A stretch of DNA of 64,000 bases, from assembly GCF_001411495.1 (NCBI RefSeq), contig NZ_CP012984.1:124001-188000 (forward strand), given 5' to 3'. Below are positions 15,314-24,287 of the stretch, piece after piece. The notes under the pieces were generated by a model, which saw nothing but the letters and a program-made list of their open reading frames with translations, did no database searches and had not been told where the DNA came from. Within the stretch, counting starts at the first letter, position 1. Every line of letters starts with the position of its first letter. Position numbers and translations under genes: made by a program. The stretch is from Burkholderia cepacia ATCC 25416 (GTDB lineage: Bacteria; Pseudomonadota; Gammaproteobacteria; Burkholderiales; Burkholderiaceae).

Positions 15314-17371
15314 TCAGGCCCCCGGTGCCCGCGCCATCACTACCGCGCCGGGCTCTCCGGCTGCGCCACCTGCGAGCGGCGGTGCGAACGGCCCGGTGAC
15401 ATGCTCGATAGCAGCAACGATGTAGGGCGGCAGCAATGCGCGCAAGCTATGGGCATCTAGGTTATTGTAGGCGGCCTCCTTTTCCAGCAGTTCGGCAAGA
15501 TATTGCGCGCCGATCGCCTTTGAGGCCCCATCAGCCTCAAACAGCGCATAGACATGTGAGGCGAGCGTCGATGGGTCATGACCCGCATCGATCAGCGCTT
15601 GATAGGCTGCATCGGCGGCGGCGAGGATGACGGCCTGCTCGGCAGTGCCGGCAGAGAGGCGGTCATTGGCTAACGCCAGTGTCCCAGCGCGGTAGACGTG
15701 CTTGCCGAGACCGTGGAATGCGAGGTCAAATTCAAGCGTCCATTCGTTAGCGACGAACGTCTCGACCTTTTGGCCTGAGGCCTTCTCCCTGCGGTCGGCT
15801 CGCCGCTGTTCAAGGTGTTCGCCCGGAAAATCGTCCTTAATCCGCCATTGCCGCTTTGAGGGAGGTCTTGGAGGGATCGGTTGCCCGTCCTCCAGCTTGC
15901 CGACGATCCAAGGCGCATTGTTGGGCATCACGTCCATGTCGGTGATGCAGGCGACGGGAATGTTAATGACCCCATCCTTCTCGACGTCTTCGCGCATGAA
16001 AATGCGTGCGTATCGGCCGAGCCCAACACCGCCGACATTAACCACGGAGACACCGTGATGGTGGAAATCGCGGTCAAGTAACCTCGCTATGACGGGCAGG
16101 AGGATGTTCTCGGCATCCCCCTCGACGATCATCACTGCGCGCGCGAAGAACAAGTTTGCCTTGGTGACGTCGAGGAAGCGCTCGAGAAATCGATAGTCTG
16201 ATGCGCTGAGCTTGGTCTTACCCTCACACAGAGGGAAAGCCCGTCCGCCTTCAATCAATACGAGCTTGTCGAGTTGTAGGTCCGAAGCGAGATTGGCACT
16301 GTGCGTTGTAACGATGATCTGGATGCGCTGTCCATCGGCACGCGACTTCTTTGCCTGTGCCTGCAGGAACGACATAAGTTGCAACTGCCGCTGCGGATGG
16401 AGATGCGCCTCGGGCTCTTCGATCAGCAGCAACGGGAACCCGTCGCTTTCAGTGGCGAGAAGCAGGAGCTCGCACGCCATGAACAGCAGGTTGTTTGAGC
16501 CGAGTCCACGACTGTGCGCACTTTCGGCGTCAGACGACGCGGTCAGTACGAGCTCAAGCTTCTCAAGTAGCTGCCGCAATCTGAGGCTGTCCTCCTGCGC
16601 TCCTGCTACGCCGATCCGCGCATTCAGCATATCGTTAGCGAACGAGAGGGGCTTCAAGTACTCGTCATTGAGTCGCTTTCGAGCCTGCGTAATGCCTTCG
16701 CTCTCCCCAAGCAGATGTGTAGCATAGTCGCCGAGGCCCAACACACTCAACGTCGTCGGGTCGGGTGGCGGATCGGCAAGTTTGTCGAAAGGGTTTCCTG
16801 TGTCGCGGATTTCAGTGGTGTGCTGGAGAATCTGCGATAGTCGCGATCCTCGCCCAGAGCTCATGGCCCGCTCGGCGTCGCGCAACGGCCGCAGATACGT
16901 CGCCGTCAGCAGCGATCGTGCCCCCAGATCGAGCAATGGGCCGTCTCCCTTGGCACCCGTGCGCCACTCAGGCGGAAGAACGCGGCGCGAGCTGCCTTCC
17001 TTGGTGTTGCGTTTCGCAACCCAGGTCACGATCAGCGCGGTATTGATCGCCCCGGCTACCGTCTCATACGTGAGGAACTCGGCAAACGCACCTCGATCCG
17101 CCGTGGTGAGTCCTCTAAAAGTCAGACGGATGATAATTTCGTCGGCACTTGGACCACCGGCGGTGGGCTGATGAAAATCAAGTGGATCCACCCGCAGCAG
17201 GTCCTGGTCACGCGTGCCGACCACCAAACGTAGCGCGTCGATGACCGCTGTCTTGCCGGCATCATTCTCGCCGACCAATGCGGTAAGTCCCGGGGACAGT
17301 GCTAGCACGGGCGCTTTGTTACCGGCACCAAACAGCCGGAAGTTCTCGATTCGAATTTCTGCGATATACAC
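15314..17371 (-). CDS. OLD-family ATPase-TOPRIM nuclease (GajA-like)
   Basis: ATP-regulated DNA nuclease, 685 residues. The ABC-type ATPase half starts with IAEIRIENFRLFG, Walker A GENDAGKT (34-41) and, after an inserted dimerisation region, the Walker B LLLIEEPEAHLHP (about 313-325) and VTTHSANLAS switch. The TOPRIM half shows VMIVEGDAEN (about 415) and the acidic ITDMDVM (about 477). All metal-binding residues expected for a class 2 OLD nuclease appear present. It is the promoter-proximal gene of a two-gene module with the UvrD-like helicase, as in Gabija. It is about 100 residues longer than Bacillus GajA, the extra length being mainly at the C-terminus. Confidence 0.88.
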   Translation of the reverse strand: MYIAEIRIENFRLFGAGNKAPVLALSPGLTALVGENDAGKTAVIDALRLVVGTRDQDLLRVDPLDFHQPTAGGPSADEIIIRLTFRGLTTADRGAFAEFLTYETVAGAINTALIVTWVAKRNTKEGSSRRVLPPEWRTGAKGDGPLLDLGARSLLTATYLRPLRDAERAMSSGRGSRLSQILQHTTEIRDTGNPFDKLADPPPDPTTLSVLGLGDYATHLLGESEGITQARKRLNDEYLKPLSFANDMLNARIGVAGAQEDSLRLRQLLEKLELVLTASSDAESAHSRGLGSNNLLFMACELLLLATESDGFPLLLIEEPEAHLHPQRQLQLMSFLQAQAKKSRADGQRIQIIVTTHSANLASDLQLDKLVLIEGGRAFPLCEGKTKLSASDYRFLERFLDVTKANLFFARAVMIVEGDAENILLPVIARLLDRDFHHHGVSVVNVGGVGLGRYARIFMREDVEKDGVINIPVACITDMDVMPNNAPWIVGKLEDGQPIPPRPPSKRQWRIKDDFPGEHLEQRRADRREKASGQKVETFVANEWTLEFDLAFHGLGKHVYRAGTLALANDRLSAGTAEQAVILAAADAAYQALIDAGHDPSTLASHVYALFEADGASKAIGAQYLAELLEKEAAYNNLDAHSLRALLPPYIVAAIEHVTGPFAPPLAGGAAGEPGAVVMARAPGA

Positions 17372-17397
17372 AGTGACGCCCCTGCTGCGTAGAGTCC

Positions 17398-17408
17398 TAC
17401 CGATAGGC
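17398..17408 (+). repeat. Right copy of 11-bp direct repeat flanking the defence module
   Basis: TACCGATAGGC, identical and co-oriented with 13161-13171, 26 bp upstream of the nuclease start. Confidence 0.4.
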
Positions 17409-17539
17409 TAATCCAATGACACATCCGAGAGACTGAAAATTGCTCGGAAATTCTAACCGATCATTGGGGCTGCAATAGGCCGGAAATAGAATTTCAGGTG
17501 CGTCTAGTAAACGGTAATCCTTCGCTTTTGACGCGAGTC

Positions 17540-17740
17540 GAAGGTCGCGTTTCTGTTGTGGCCACGAGCCCCTGTTTCGGCGCCATGGCGGCCAGGCCCA
17601 TGTTAGGGCGCTCGTGATTGTATTGCCATATCCATTCGGTTGCGACGTGTTCAACATGCACGGTCGTCCGATTCGATTGCGACACAAATCCAACATGGTT
17701 GGAGAGTAGAGCGCGGGGACGACGTTTTCGCCACACAAGC
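17540..17740 (-). pseudogene. IS3-family transposase C-terminal relic
   Basis: The minus strand encodes EWIWQYNHERPNMGLAAMAP and KQGL, the conserved C-terminal tail of IS3-group OrfB proteins, preceded by a short HVEHVAT match. The catalytic core is missing and the frame is interrupted. The non-coding stretch 17410-17540 probably includes the IS terminus. This scar lies immediately upstream of the defence module. Confidence 0.7.
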
Positions 17741-18245
17741 TGATTTCATCGACTCAGATGACCAGAGAGGCCATGCGACTGAAGAGATCAGCGCGCTGCT
17801 GGTCGTGTCTGGTCCCGCAACCGCGGACGATGTGCAGGCGAATGCGTCTGGCGGTGTGTTGGTTACGTTGTCCAGGCGCTTGGGCATCGTCGTCAAGCCG
17901 GATGGCATTGCCCGCGAGGCGGTCACCAAACCCGCGTCCGAATGCCTGCTTTGTATGAGTGCCGACCGGTTGAATCCGCCGTCGTTCAGAGTCGATCGCA
18001 TCGTTGCAGAACCGCCATTCACTGTCGCGTGCAGTTCGCGGCGTCGGGATCGACGCGACAGCAAGATACGGAACCATTATCACTATGCTGCGATTGCCTG
18101 CTCAAAACTCAGATTTCGCACAACGCATGACTGCCACTGCCGGCGTCGCAGGGGAGTTGACGCCGGTCTTCGTGAGTCGCGGCCGATGAAAACTTTTCAT
18201 TGCAAACGGTGGCGCGTTCAATTCGGTCTACGATTGTCACGCGAG
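17741..18245. other. Unassigned stretch between IS relic and citrate-synthase-like gene
   Basis: About 500 bp with open frames on both strands but no ribosome-binding site, no recognisable domain and no consistent homology in any frame. It is probably remnant or non-coding DNA at the edge of the IS-rich patch. Confidence 0.4.
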
Positions 18246-19493
18246 TTACTCCACCACCTTGAAAAGGCGGTTCTTGTTGATCATGCCGACTTTCGTCTGT
18301 TTGCCGTCGTCGTCAGCAGCGGGCCGCAGATGCCGATCGTCGAGCGTCGGCCCCGTATAGCGGCTGCGCGGCCGGATCACCTTGCCGACGCGCAGCTGTT
18401 CGATGCAGTGTGCGAGCAGTCCGACGCTGCGCGCGATCGAGAACAGCCCGAACGCCGCATCGCGCGGCAACTGAAGCTGCACCGACAGCATCGCCATCGC
18501 GACATCGATGGTCGGCCGCTGGCCGGTGAGCATCGTGACCTTGTCGACGAAGTGCGCGAGTTCCGTCGGCGGATCGAGCCGCGCAAGCAGCGCGGCCGCG
18601 CGCGGATCGCCGTCGGGGTAAAGATGATGGCCGAAACCGGGAATCGGGATTGCGGACTTCAGGTGATGATCGACGACGCGCTCGGCACTCAATCGTTGCA
18701 CATCGTCGAACACTGCGCGCACGCGTCCCGACGCGTCGCCGTGCAGCGGTCCCGACAACGTCGCGAGCCCCGTCAGCAGGCAGCCCGCGAGCGACGCGCC
18801 GGTCGATGCGGTGATGCGCGCGGCGAATGCCGAACTCGTGATCTCATGATCGGCGACCAGCACCATCGCGCGGCGCAGCAGGTCTGCGCCATGGCTGTCG
18901 AGGCCCCAGCCGGCCGCGAGCCGCTGATGGGTGTGAAGCGGGCTTGCGCCGGCGTCGTCTTGCGCGCCGAACGCGCGCGACACGATCGCAACGAGCTGCC
19001 CGGCCTCGATGTGCAGCGCGCTGTCGAGCCGGCCGAGCGTCGAATGGCCAAACGCGGCCAGCGTCGCGAGCATCGTGAACGCACATTGCCGGTCACGCTC
19101 GCCGGGCGGCAGCACGATCACCGGCGCGTCGAACGACACCGGCGCGGTGGCCTGCCAGAGCAGCGAAGCCGTTTCCTCGAGCGTCGCGGTATCTGCGAGT
19201 TCAATGCTGTCGCGGCCGCGATACCATGCGCGACCCTTCGAGAACGTGGTGATGCCGCTGTAAATGCACGGCTCGGCGCCAAAGATCGTGCTGGCCGCGA
19301 GCGCCGCTCGCTTGCGGCCGACCTGCTTCTTGCGGCACAGCGCGACCACATCCTCGGCCCGATACAGGCTCTTGCGCGGATCGTCGGGATCCTGCATCAC
19401 GGCAATGCTGCCGCGGCTGGCGTACGCGTAGACGGTCTGCGCCCGCACGCCGAGCCGCCGCGCTGCTTCCGTCAGGGTGATCCAGTTCTGCAT
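18246..19493 (-). CDS. Citrate-synthase-family protein with N-terminal MerR-like helix-turn-helix
   Basis: 415 residues. Residues 1-60 form a MerR/excisionase-type DNA-binding-like module (LTEAARRLGVRAQTVYAYASRG and SLYRAEDVVAL). The rest is a citrate synthase fold with the catalytic set His251 (GPLHG), His289 (GFGHHLYP) and Asp330 (PTIDVAMA) and the CoA-binding Arg region. The enzyme would condense acyl-CoA with a 2-oxoacid. The HTH fusion is a known subgroup of citrate-synthase-like proteins whose substrate is not settled. It heads a block with a VOC protein, an organic-acid-type MFS transporter, an SDR and a hydroxyacid dehydrogenase. The C-terminal tail after the last helix is longer than usual. 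Confidence 0.85.
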   Translation of the reverse strand: MQNWITLTEAARRLGVRAQTVYAYASRGSIAVMQDPDDPRKSLYRAEDVVALCRKKQVGRKRAALAASTIFGAEPCIYSGITTFSKGRAWYRGRDSIELADTATLEETASLLWQATAPVSFDAPVIVLPPGERDRQCAFTMLATLAAFGHSTLGRLDSALHIEAGQLVAIVSRAFGAQDDAGASPLHTHQRLAAGWGLDSHGADLLRRAMVLVADHEITSSAFAARITASTGASLAGCLLTGLATLSGPLHGDASGRVRAVFDDVQRLSAERVVDHHLKSAIPIPGFGHHLYPDGDPRAAALLARLDPPTELAHFVDKVTMLTGQRPTIDVAMAMLSVQLQLPRDAAFGLFSIARSVGLLAHCIEQLRVGKVIRPRSRYTGPTLDDRHLRPAADDDGKQTKVGMINKNRLFKVVE

Positions 19494-19553
19494 GGGGAGT
19501 CGTGATGAGGATGCGGCCGGTGCGCGGCCGCTTGCGCCGACTATAGACCGGGT

Positions 19554-19946
19554 TCAGTTGAATGTCATCTCGGCCGGGCGCCGCTCGAGCACCTCGACGA
19601 GGATGTCGCCGGGCGCGCGCACGAAACAGCCGCGCACGCCGGCGCGGATCCGCGTGACGGGCTGGACGATCTCCGCGCCGTTGTCGACCAGATGCGCGTA
19701 AGCCGCATCCAGATCCTCGACCAGCACGCCCAAGTGGTCGATCCCTTGCATGCGCGCGCCGTCCGGCACGATCGCCGGACACGCGTCCGGCAGCGCCGTG
19801 ATGAAGAGGTTGATCGCCCCGATCCGCAGGTCGACGCGGCCGGGGCGCCGCACGATTTCGGCGTTCAGGCAGCGCGCGAACCACGCGGCGGTGGCCTCGG
19901 CATCAGCCGAGCAGAGTTGCAGGTGATCCCATTTGAATTCGATCAT
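19554..19946 (-). CDS. VOC-family (glyoxalase/dioxygenase superfamily) protein
   Basis: 130 residues with two beta-alpha-beta-beta-beta modules. Metal ligands expected of the fold appear at His8 (WDHLQL), in the GIDHLGVLVEDLDAA strand and as Glu in ILVEVLERRP. It could be a lactoylglutathione-lyase-like, epimerase-like or unassigned metal enzyme. ATG 19946 lacks a clear ribosome-binding site but matches the family start. It lies between the MFS gene (48 bp upstream) and the citrate-synthase-like gene, all in one direction. Confidence 0.85.
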   Translation of the reverse strand: MIEFKWDHLQLCSADAEATAAWFARCLNAEIVRRPGRVDLRIGAINLFITALPDACPAIVPDGARMQGIDHLGVLVEDLDAAYAHLVDNGAEIVQPVTRIRAGVRGCFVRAPGDILVEVLERRPAEMTFN

Positions 19947-19993
19947 GGTCGTGTGCGGTACGTGCAGTGGAGCGTAAAAGGGGGCGAACCGGG

Positions 19994-21310
19994 TCAGAGC
20001 TCGATACGCGACAGCTTGCCGAGCAGCACCGAGTACGACAGCGTGCCGAGGAGGCAGATCGCACCCATCAGGTTCAGCGCCCAGAAAAAGTTGCCGGTGT
20101 GCTGCGTCACGTAGCCGATCATCAGCGGCGTGGTGACGGCTGCGATATTCGCGGCGAGGCTCGTGATGCTGCTGGTGAGCCCGACATAGCGTTTCGGCGC
20201 GATCTCGGACACCGCCGCCCACGACATCGAGCCGATTCCCTGTGCGAAGAACGCGACGGTTAGGATCGCGATCACCAGCGCGTTCGACTGCACGAAATTG
20301 ACGAGCACGATCGATGCGCCGAGGAAGGTACCGATCACGAGGGGCGCCTTGCGCGACGACGACATTGATACGCCGCGCCGGATGCAGAGATCGGACAAAT
20401 AGCCCGCGATAAGGATACCGAGCGTCGCGCCGATGAACGGCATCGCCTGGAAGAAACCGACCTTGATCATCGACATGTGCCGTTCCTCGACAAGGTAGGT
20501 CATGAACCAGGTCGTGAAGAACACCAGCAGCGTGTTGTTGCAGAACTTGCCGAGACAGATCGCGAGGATCTGCCGATAGCCCAGCAGGCGCAGCGCCATG
20601 CGCCAGTCGAACCGGTCGCGCGCCGTCACTACCGGCTGCCCTTCGGTGATGTACTGCAGCTCGGCCGCGTTGACGCGTGGATGGCGCGACGGATCGCGAT
20701 AGAGCCGGTACCAGACGACGCTGAACAGAATGCCGAACGCGCCGGTCGCGAAGAACACGGCGCGCCAGCCGAATGCCGACGAGATCCACAGCAATAACCC
20801 GGTGAAGAGCGGCGTGCCGATGTACTGACCCATCACGTACATGCTCGTCGCGAAGCCGCGCTCCTGGACCGGGAACCACATCGTCACCGCGTGCGCGTTC
20901 GACGGAAACGCGGGCGCTTCGAGCGCGCCCATCGCTAGCCGAGAGCCGAGCAGCATGTGGTAGCCATGCGCGAGCCCTTGCGTCAGCGTGGCCAGCGACC
21001 AACCGACGAGCGATAGCGCATACGCGACGCGCGAGCCCAGCATATCGGCGAGCACGCCTGCCGGCAGCAGCGCGATAGAGTATGCGAGGCCGAACACCGC
21101 GAACAGCTCGCCCATCTGCACGCGGGTAAGCGCGAGATCCTTCGACAACGCCGGAGCGACGATGCCGAGCGCCGAGCGATCGACGTAGTTGAGGACGGTG
21201 GCCACCAGCAGCATCGACAGCACGCCGTAGCGCACCCGCGATCGCCTGGCGGCGCCTGCGTGCGCGTCGAACCCGCGCATGACCGAAACCTGTTCTTCAG
21301 CGGTTTTCAA
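19994..21310 (-). CDS. MFS transporter, anion:cation symporter family
   Basis: 438 residues, twelve predicted membrane segments. The N-terminal LNYVDRSALGIVAPAL helix and the GALEAPAFPSNAHAVTMWFPVQERG loop are signatures of the ACS group that imports organic anions such as hexuronates, hexarates and tartrate-like acids. A cytoplasmic loop after segment 6 has the usual DPSRHPRVNAAELQYI. It is the middle gene of the block 18246-22133 and probably supplies the substrate of the SDR and citrate-synthase-like enzyme. Confidence 0.9.
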   Translation of the reverse strand: MKTAEEQVSVMRGFDAHAGAARRSRVRYGVLSMLLVATVLNYVDRSALGIVAPALSKDLALTRVQMGELFAVFGLAYSIALLPAGVLADMLGSRVAYALSLVGWSLATLTQGLAHGYHMLLGSRLAMGALEAPAFPSNAHAVTMWFPVQERGFATSMYVMGQYIGTPLFTGLLLWISSAFGWRAVFFATGAFGILFSVVWYRLYRDPSRHPRVNAAELQYITEGQPVVTARDRFDWRMALRLLGYRQILAICLGKFCNNTLLVFFTTWFMTYLVEERHMSMIKVGFFQAMPFIGATLGILIAGYLSDLCIRRGVSMSSSRKAPLVIGTFLGASIVLVNFVQSNALVIAILTVAFFAQGIGSMSWAAVSEIAPKRYVGLTSSITSLAANIAAVTTPLMIGYVTQHTGNFFWALNLMGAICLLGTLSYSVLLGKLSRIEL

Positions 21311-21374
21311 TGTCGTCTCCTGTTTTGTGATGGTTGTGCTGGTGCACCTGCCGCGTGTGCCGGCGCGCGTCCGG

Positions 21375-22133
21375 TCAGCCGCGTCCGACGAAGGGCATCG
21401 CGCTTGCCATGATCGTCATGTTCAGAATGTTCGCTTCGAGCGGCAGGCTCGCCATCTGCACGATCGCGCTCGCGACATGCACGACGTCGACGCGCGGCTC
21501 GGGCGCGATGCGGCCGTCGGCCTGCAGCACGCCGCTGTCCATGCGCTCCGTGAGCGAGGTCGCGGCGTTGCCGATATCGATCTGGCCGCAGGCGATGTTA
21601 AACGGTCGACCGTCGAGGGCAAGCGAACGCGTGATGCCGAGGACCGCGTGCTTCGTGGCCGTGTACGCGATCGTGTGCGGGCGCGGCGTGTGCGCGGAGA
21701 TCGAACCGTTGTTGATGATGCGGCCGCCTTGCGGCGTCTGGCGCTTCATCTGGCGCCACGCGGCGCGGGCGCACAGGAACACGCCGGTCAGGTTGGTGGC
21801 GACCACGTCGTTCCAGAACTCAAGCGAATAATCGTCGAGCGGCACGGCGCCTGCGTTGCGGCCCGCGTTGTTGAACAGCACGTCGAGGCGGCCGAAGTCA
21901 TGCGCAATCCGCGTGAAGCTCGCATCGACCGACGTTTCGTCGGACACGTCGGTTGGAATCGCCGCTGCGACGCCCCCGGCCAGCTCGATGATCTCTTGCG
22001 TCGCGAGTAGCGGATCGATGCGCCGGCCGAGCAGCGCGACGCTGAAGCCGGCTTGCGCGAGCGCTACCGCAGCGGCCTGTCCGATGCCGGTGCCGGCACC
22101 CGTCACCGCCGCGATTTTTTTCTCTGCCTGCAT
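21375..22133 (-). CDS. Short-chain dehydrogenase/reductase
   Basis: NAD(P)-dependent oxidoreductase of 252 residues from ATG 22133 (GAGG eight bases upstream; a longer start at 22169 lacks one). Classical SDR features are TGAGTGIG (11-18), NNAG (88-91) and the catalytic Ser144, Tyr157, Lys161. The substrate is not evident. It is the promoter-proximal gene of the MFS/VOC/citrate-synthase-like block and is divergent from the 2-hydroxyacid dehydrogenase at 22447. Confidence 0.9.
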   Translation of the reverse strand: MQAEKKIAAVTGAGTGIGQAAAVALAQAGFSVALLGRRIDPLLATQEIIELAGGVAAAIPTDVSDETSVDASFTRIAHDFGRLDVLFNNAGRNAGAVPLDDYSLEFWNDVVATNLTGVFLCARAAWRQMKRQTPQGGRIINNGSISAHTPRPHTIAYTATKHAVLGITRSLALDGRPFNIACGQIDIGNAATSLTERMDSGVLQADGRIAPEPRVDVVHVASAIVQMASLPLEANILNMTIMASAMPFVGRG

Positions 22134-22212
22134 TTTCACGCCCTCGTCTTCAGTCCGTTGAACATGCAAAAAGCATTGCGCGGCGACGATTTCGCAGCAA
22201 TCTTGATTCTTT

Positions 22213-22389
22213 CAATCAATATCAACCGCCCCGTCCAGACAGGCTGGCGTCAGGGTTTTCCTGAGTTCGCGGCTGCGCTGTTCGCGCGCCGGCACGGCAT
22301 CGCGCATGGCAGAGGACATGATCGGAATCGGTCGATCATCCGGTCGCTCAATGCCGCGCGGACATGTTGATCGAACCAATCAATATTGA
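22213..22389. promoter_or_regulatory. Paired CAATCAATAT repeats in a divergent promoter
   Basis: CAATCAATATCAA at 22213-22225 and CAATCAATATTGA at 22377-22389 share their first ten bases and flank the 313-bp gap between the SDR and hydroxyacid dehydrogenase genes. Each copy sits near one start, as expected for binding sites of a shared regulator. No regulator gene is adjacent. Confidence 0.4.
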
Positions 22390-22446
22390 CCTGCGCCGAC
22401 TGCGCTTCGTAGGCTGTGTTCCGTTATCCGAACCAAGGACGAGACC

Positions 22447-23409
22447 ATGCCTGACAACAATCGCACCCAGCTGCTGGTTGCGCGACGCGTTCCCGCCGCG
22501 GTGGCCGCGCGTGCGGCGGCCGAATTCAACGCCTATGTAACCGACGCCGACATGGACGCGCCGTCCGTCGTCGAGTTCTGCAACCGCTACGAGACGCCGG
22601 CGGTGCTGATCGGCAAGAAATCGGGGCTGCAGGCCGAGCACATCGCAGCATTGCCGCCGAGCGTGAAGATCATCGCGAACGCGAGCGCCGGGTACGACCA
22701 CATGGATGTCGCTGCCGCACGCGCACGCGGAATTGCGGTCAGCAACGCCCCCGATGCGCTGACCGACTGCACGGCCGATTTCACGATGCTGCTGGTGCTG
22801 GCCGCGTGCCGGCGTGCATCGGAGTACGAGCGTATCGTGCGCGCGGGGTGGGGAAAGTCGTTCGGCATGACCGACATGCTCGGCACGCGCGTGAACGGCA
22901 AGACGCTCGGAATCGTCGGTTTCGGGCGGATCGGCCGTGCGGTCGCGCAGCGCGCTCGCGGCTTCGGGATGAAGATCGTCTATACCGACCGGCGTCCCGC
23001 GCCGCCCGAGATCGAGGCCGGTGCACGCTATTGCGCGGATCTCGACACGCTGCTCCCGCAGTGCGACATCCTCACGCTGCACGTGCCCGGCGGCGGCACG
23101 CCGTTGATGACCCGCCGCGAATTCGGCTTGCTGTGCGCCGGTGCGGTATTCGTGAATGCGGCACGCGGCAGTCTCGTCGACGAGGATGCGCTTTACGATG
23201 CGTTGACGTCGCATCGGCTGTTCGCCGCAGGGCTCGACGTTTACCGGAACGAACCCAACATCGATCCGCGCATTGCCGCGCTCGACAATGTGTTTCTGTC
23301 GCCGCACATGGCGAGCGCGACCGTCGAGACGCGCGACCAGATGGGGTTTACCGCGCTCGACAACGTCGCGGCGGTGCTTGACGGGAAGGGGGCGCCGAAC
23401 GCGCTGTGA
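22447..23409 (+). CDS. NAD-dependent D-2-hydroxyacid dehydrogenase
   Basis: 320 residues. The catalytic domain holds NASAGYDHMDVAAARARGI; the nucleotide domain holds GFGRIG, the NAARGSLVDEDAL segment and the catalytic His in SPHMASAT. It should interconvert a 2-oxoacid and a D-2-hydroxyacid, with glyoxylate/hydroxypyruvate-like or larger acids possible. It is transcribed away from the SDR block, with a paired repeat motif in between, so it may belong to the same pathway. Confidence 0.9.
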   Translation: MPDNNRTQLLVARRVPAAVAARAAAEFNAYVTDADMDAPSVVEFCNRYETPAVLIGKKSGLQAEHIAALPPSVKIIANASAGYDHMDVAAARARGIAVSNAPDALTDCTADFTMLLVLAACRRASEYERIVRAGWGKSFGMTDMLGTRVNGKTLGIVGFGRIGRAVAQRARGFGMKIVYTDRRPAPPEIEAGARYCADLDTLLPQCDILTLHVPGGGTPLMTRREFGLLCAGAVFVNAARGSLVDEDALYDALTSHRLFAAGLDVYRNEPNIDPRIAALDNVFLSPHMASATVETRDQMGFTALDNVAAVLDGKGAPNAL

Positions 23410-23479
23410 TGACGGCGGGCGCGAGCGCTTGCCCATGCCGGGGTGTCCGATGACGGAACCCCCGGCTTCAACCGCGTCG

Positions 23480-23592
23480 TTACTTCAACACCCCCTCCGC
23501 CACCAGCACCTCATGCGCGGCATTGAACGCGCTGAGACGATGCGGAATACCCGAATAGGCGGTCGCATGCAGCAGGGTCGCTTTTATTAGGT
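23480..23592 (-). pseudogene. Carboxymuconolactone decarboxylase-family C-terminal relic
   Basis: The minus strand reads KATLLHATAYSGIPHRLSAF, then NAAHEVLVAEGVLK and a stop, matching the last helix pair of the CMD/AhpD fold. The sequence upstream is unrelated, so only about 35 codons remain. It abuts the IS256/IS21 scar, which probably removed the rest. Confidence 0.6.
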
Positions 23593-23694
23593 CCAGGGGA
23601 GTGACGACGGATGCCCTAATGTCGAGTTGCGATAGGGCTTCCGCCTAGGTCTCGCGTGATGCGCCAAACCATGCCGCCGCTCGGGCCTGTCAGG

Positions 23695-23851
23695 AATTTT
23701 GTGTTTAAGGCATAACATGCTCCCAAGGAGAGTTTATGCCTCGCAAACCGAAAGCCCAGCCGCGGCTCTGCCGGCGATTCCGGCCGAGTTGCTCGAGCAG
23801 TTCGGCAACGGTCCGATGACGGCCGAAGCCATCAACGCCGCGACGCTGGCG
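23695..23851 (+). pseudogene. IS256-family transposase N-terminal relic
   Basis: An AAGGAG site precedes ATG 23736, which opens MPRKPKAQP. After a frame slip the sequence reads ALPAIPAELLEQFGNGPMTA, then EAINAATLA, the typical beginning of IS256-group transposases. It is cut at 23852, where an IS21-type end (TGTTGA) begins. Confidence 0.65.
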
Positions 23852-24277
23852 TGTTGATTTCCACTGAATCTTGACCCACCCCGAGACAGCGTAGTACATC
23901 TATTCCGGTGTGGATAACTCCTCACTGCCTGCTGCTTTTGCTGCTCTCTTTCTGGTTGCCTTCGCCTTGGCAGAACTGGACTTGAAGCGCCATGATTCAT
24001 TGCCTGTTTCGACGATGTGGCAGTGATGGGTGACGCGGTCCCGCAGCGCCGTCGTCATCTTTGCGTCCCCGAACACGGTCGCCCACTCACCGAAGCTGAG
24101 GTTGGTGGTGATCGCGACACTCGTGTGTTCATACAGCTTCGAGAGCAAGTGGAACAGCAATGCGCCACCGGTTTGGCTGAACGGCAGGTAGCCCAGTTCG
24201 TCGAGGATCACCAGGTCGACGTACATTAGCTTATGGGCGATCTCGCCTTGTTTGCCGATGGACTTCTCCTGCTCCAG
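23852..24277 (-). pseudogene. IS21-family IstB helper, C-terminal relic
   Basis: Starts with the IS21-type end TGTTGATTT at 23852, and on the minus strand from 24277 to 23900 encodes IstB from [10 protein letters not shown] through [21 protein letters not shown] (Walker B) to its C-terminus. The Walker A half is missing. It is close to the copy at 38877-39585. It lies 11 bp beyond the stop codon of the GudP-like gene and inside the IS256 relic. Confidence 0.8.
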
Positions 24278-24287
24278 TAACTTTGGA

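Noticed and set aside
17640..19505. 621-codon plus-strand open frame
   Set aside because: Its larger part is antisense to the citrate-synthase-like gene; the first part has no recognisable domain.
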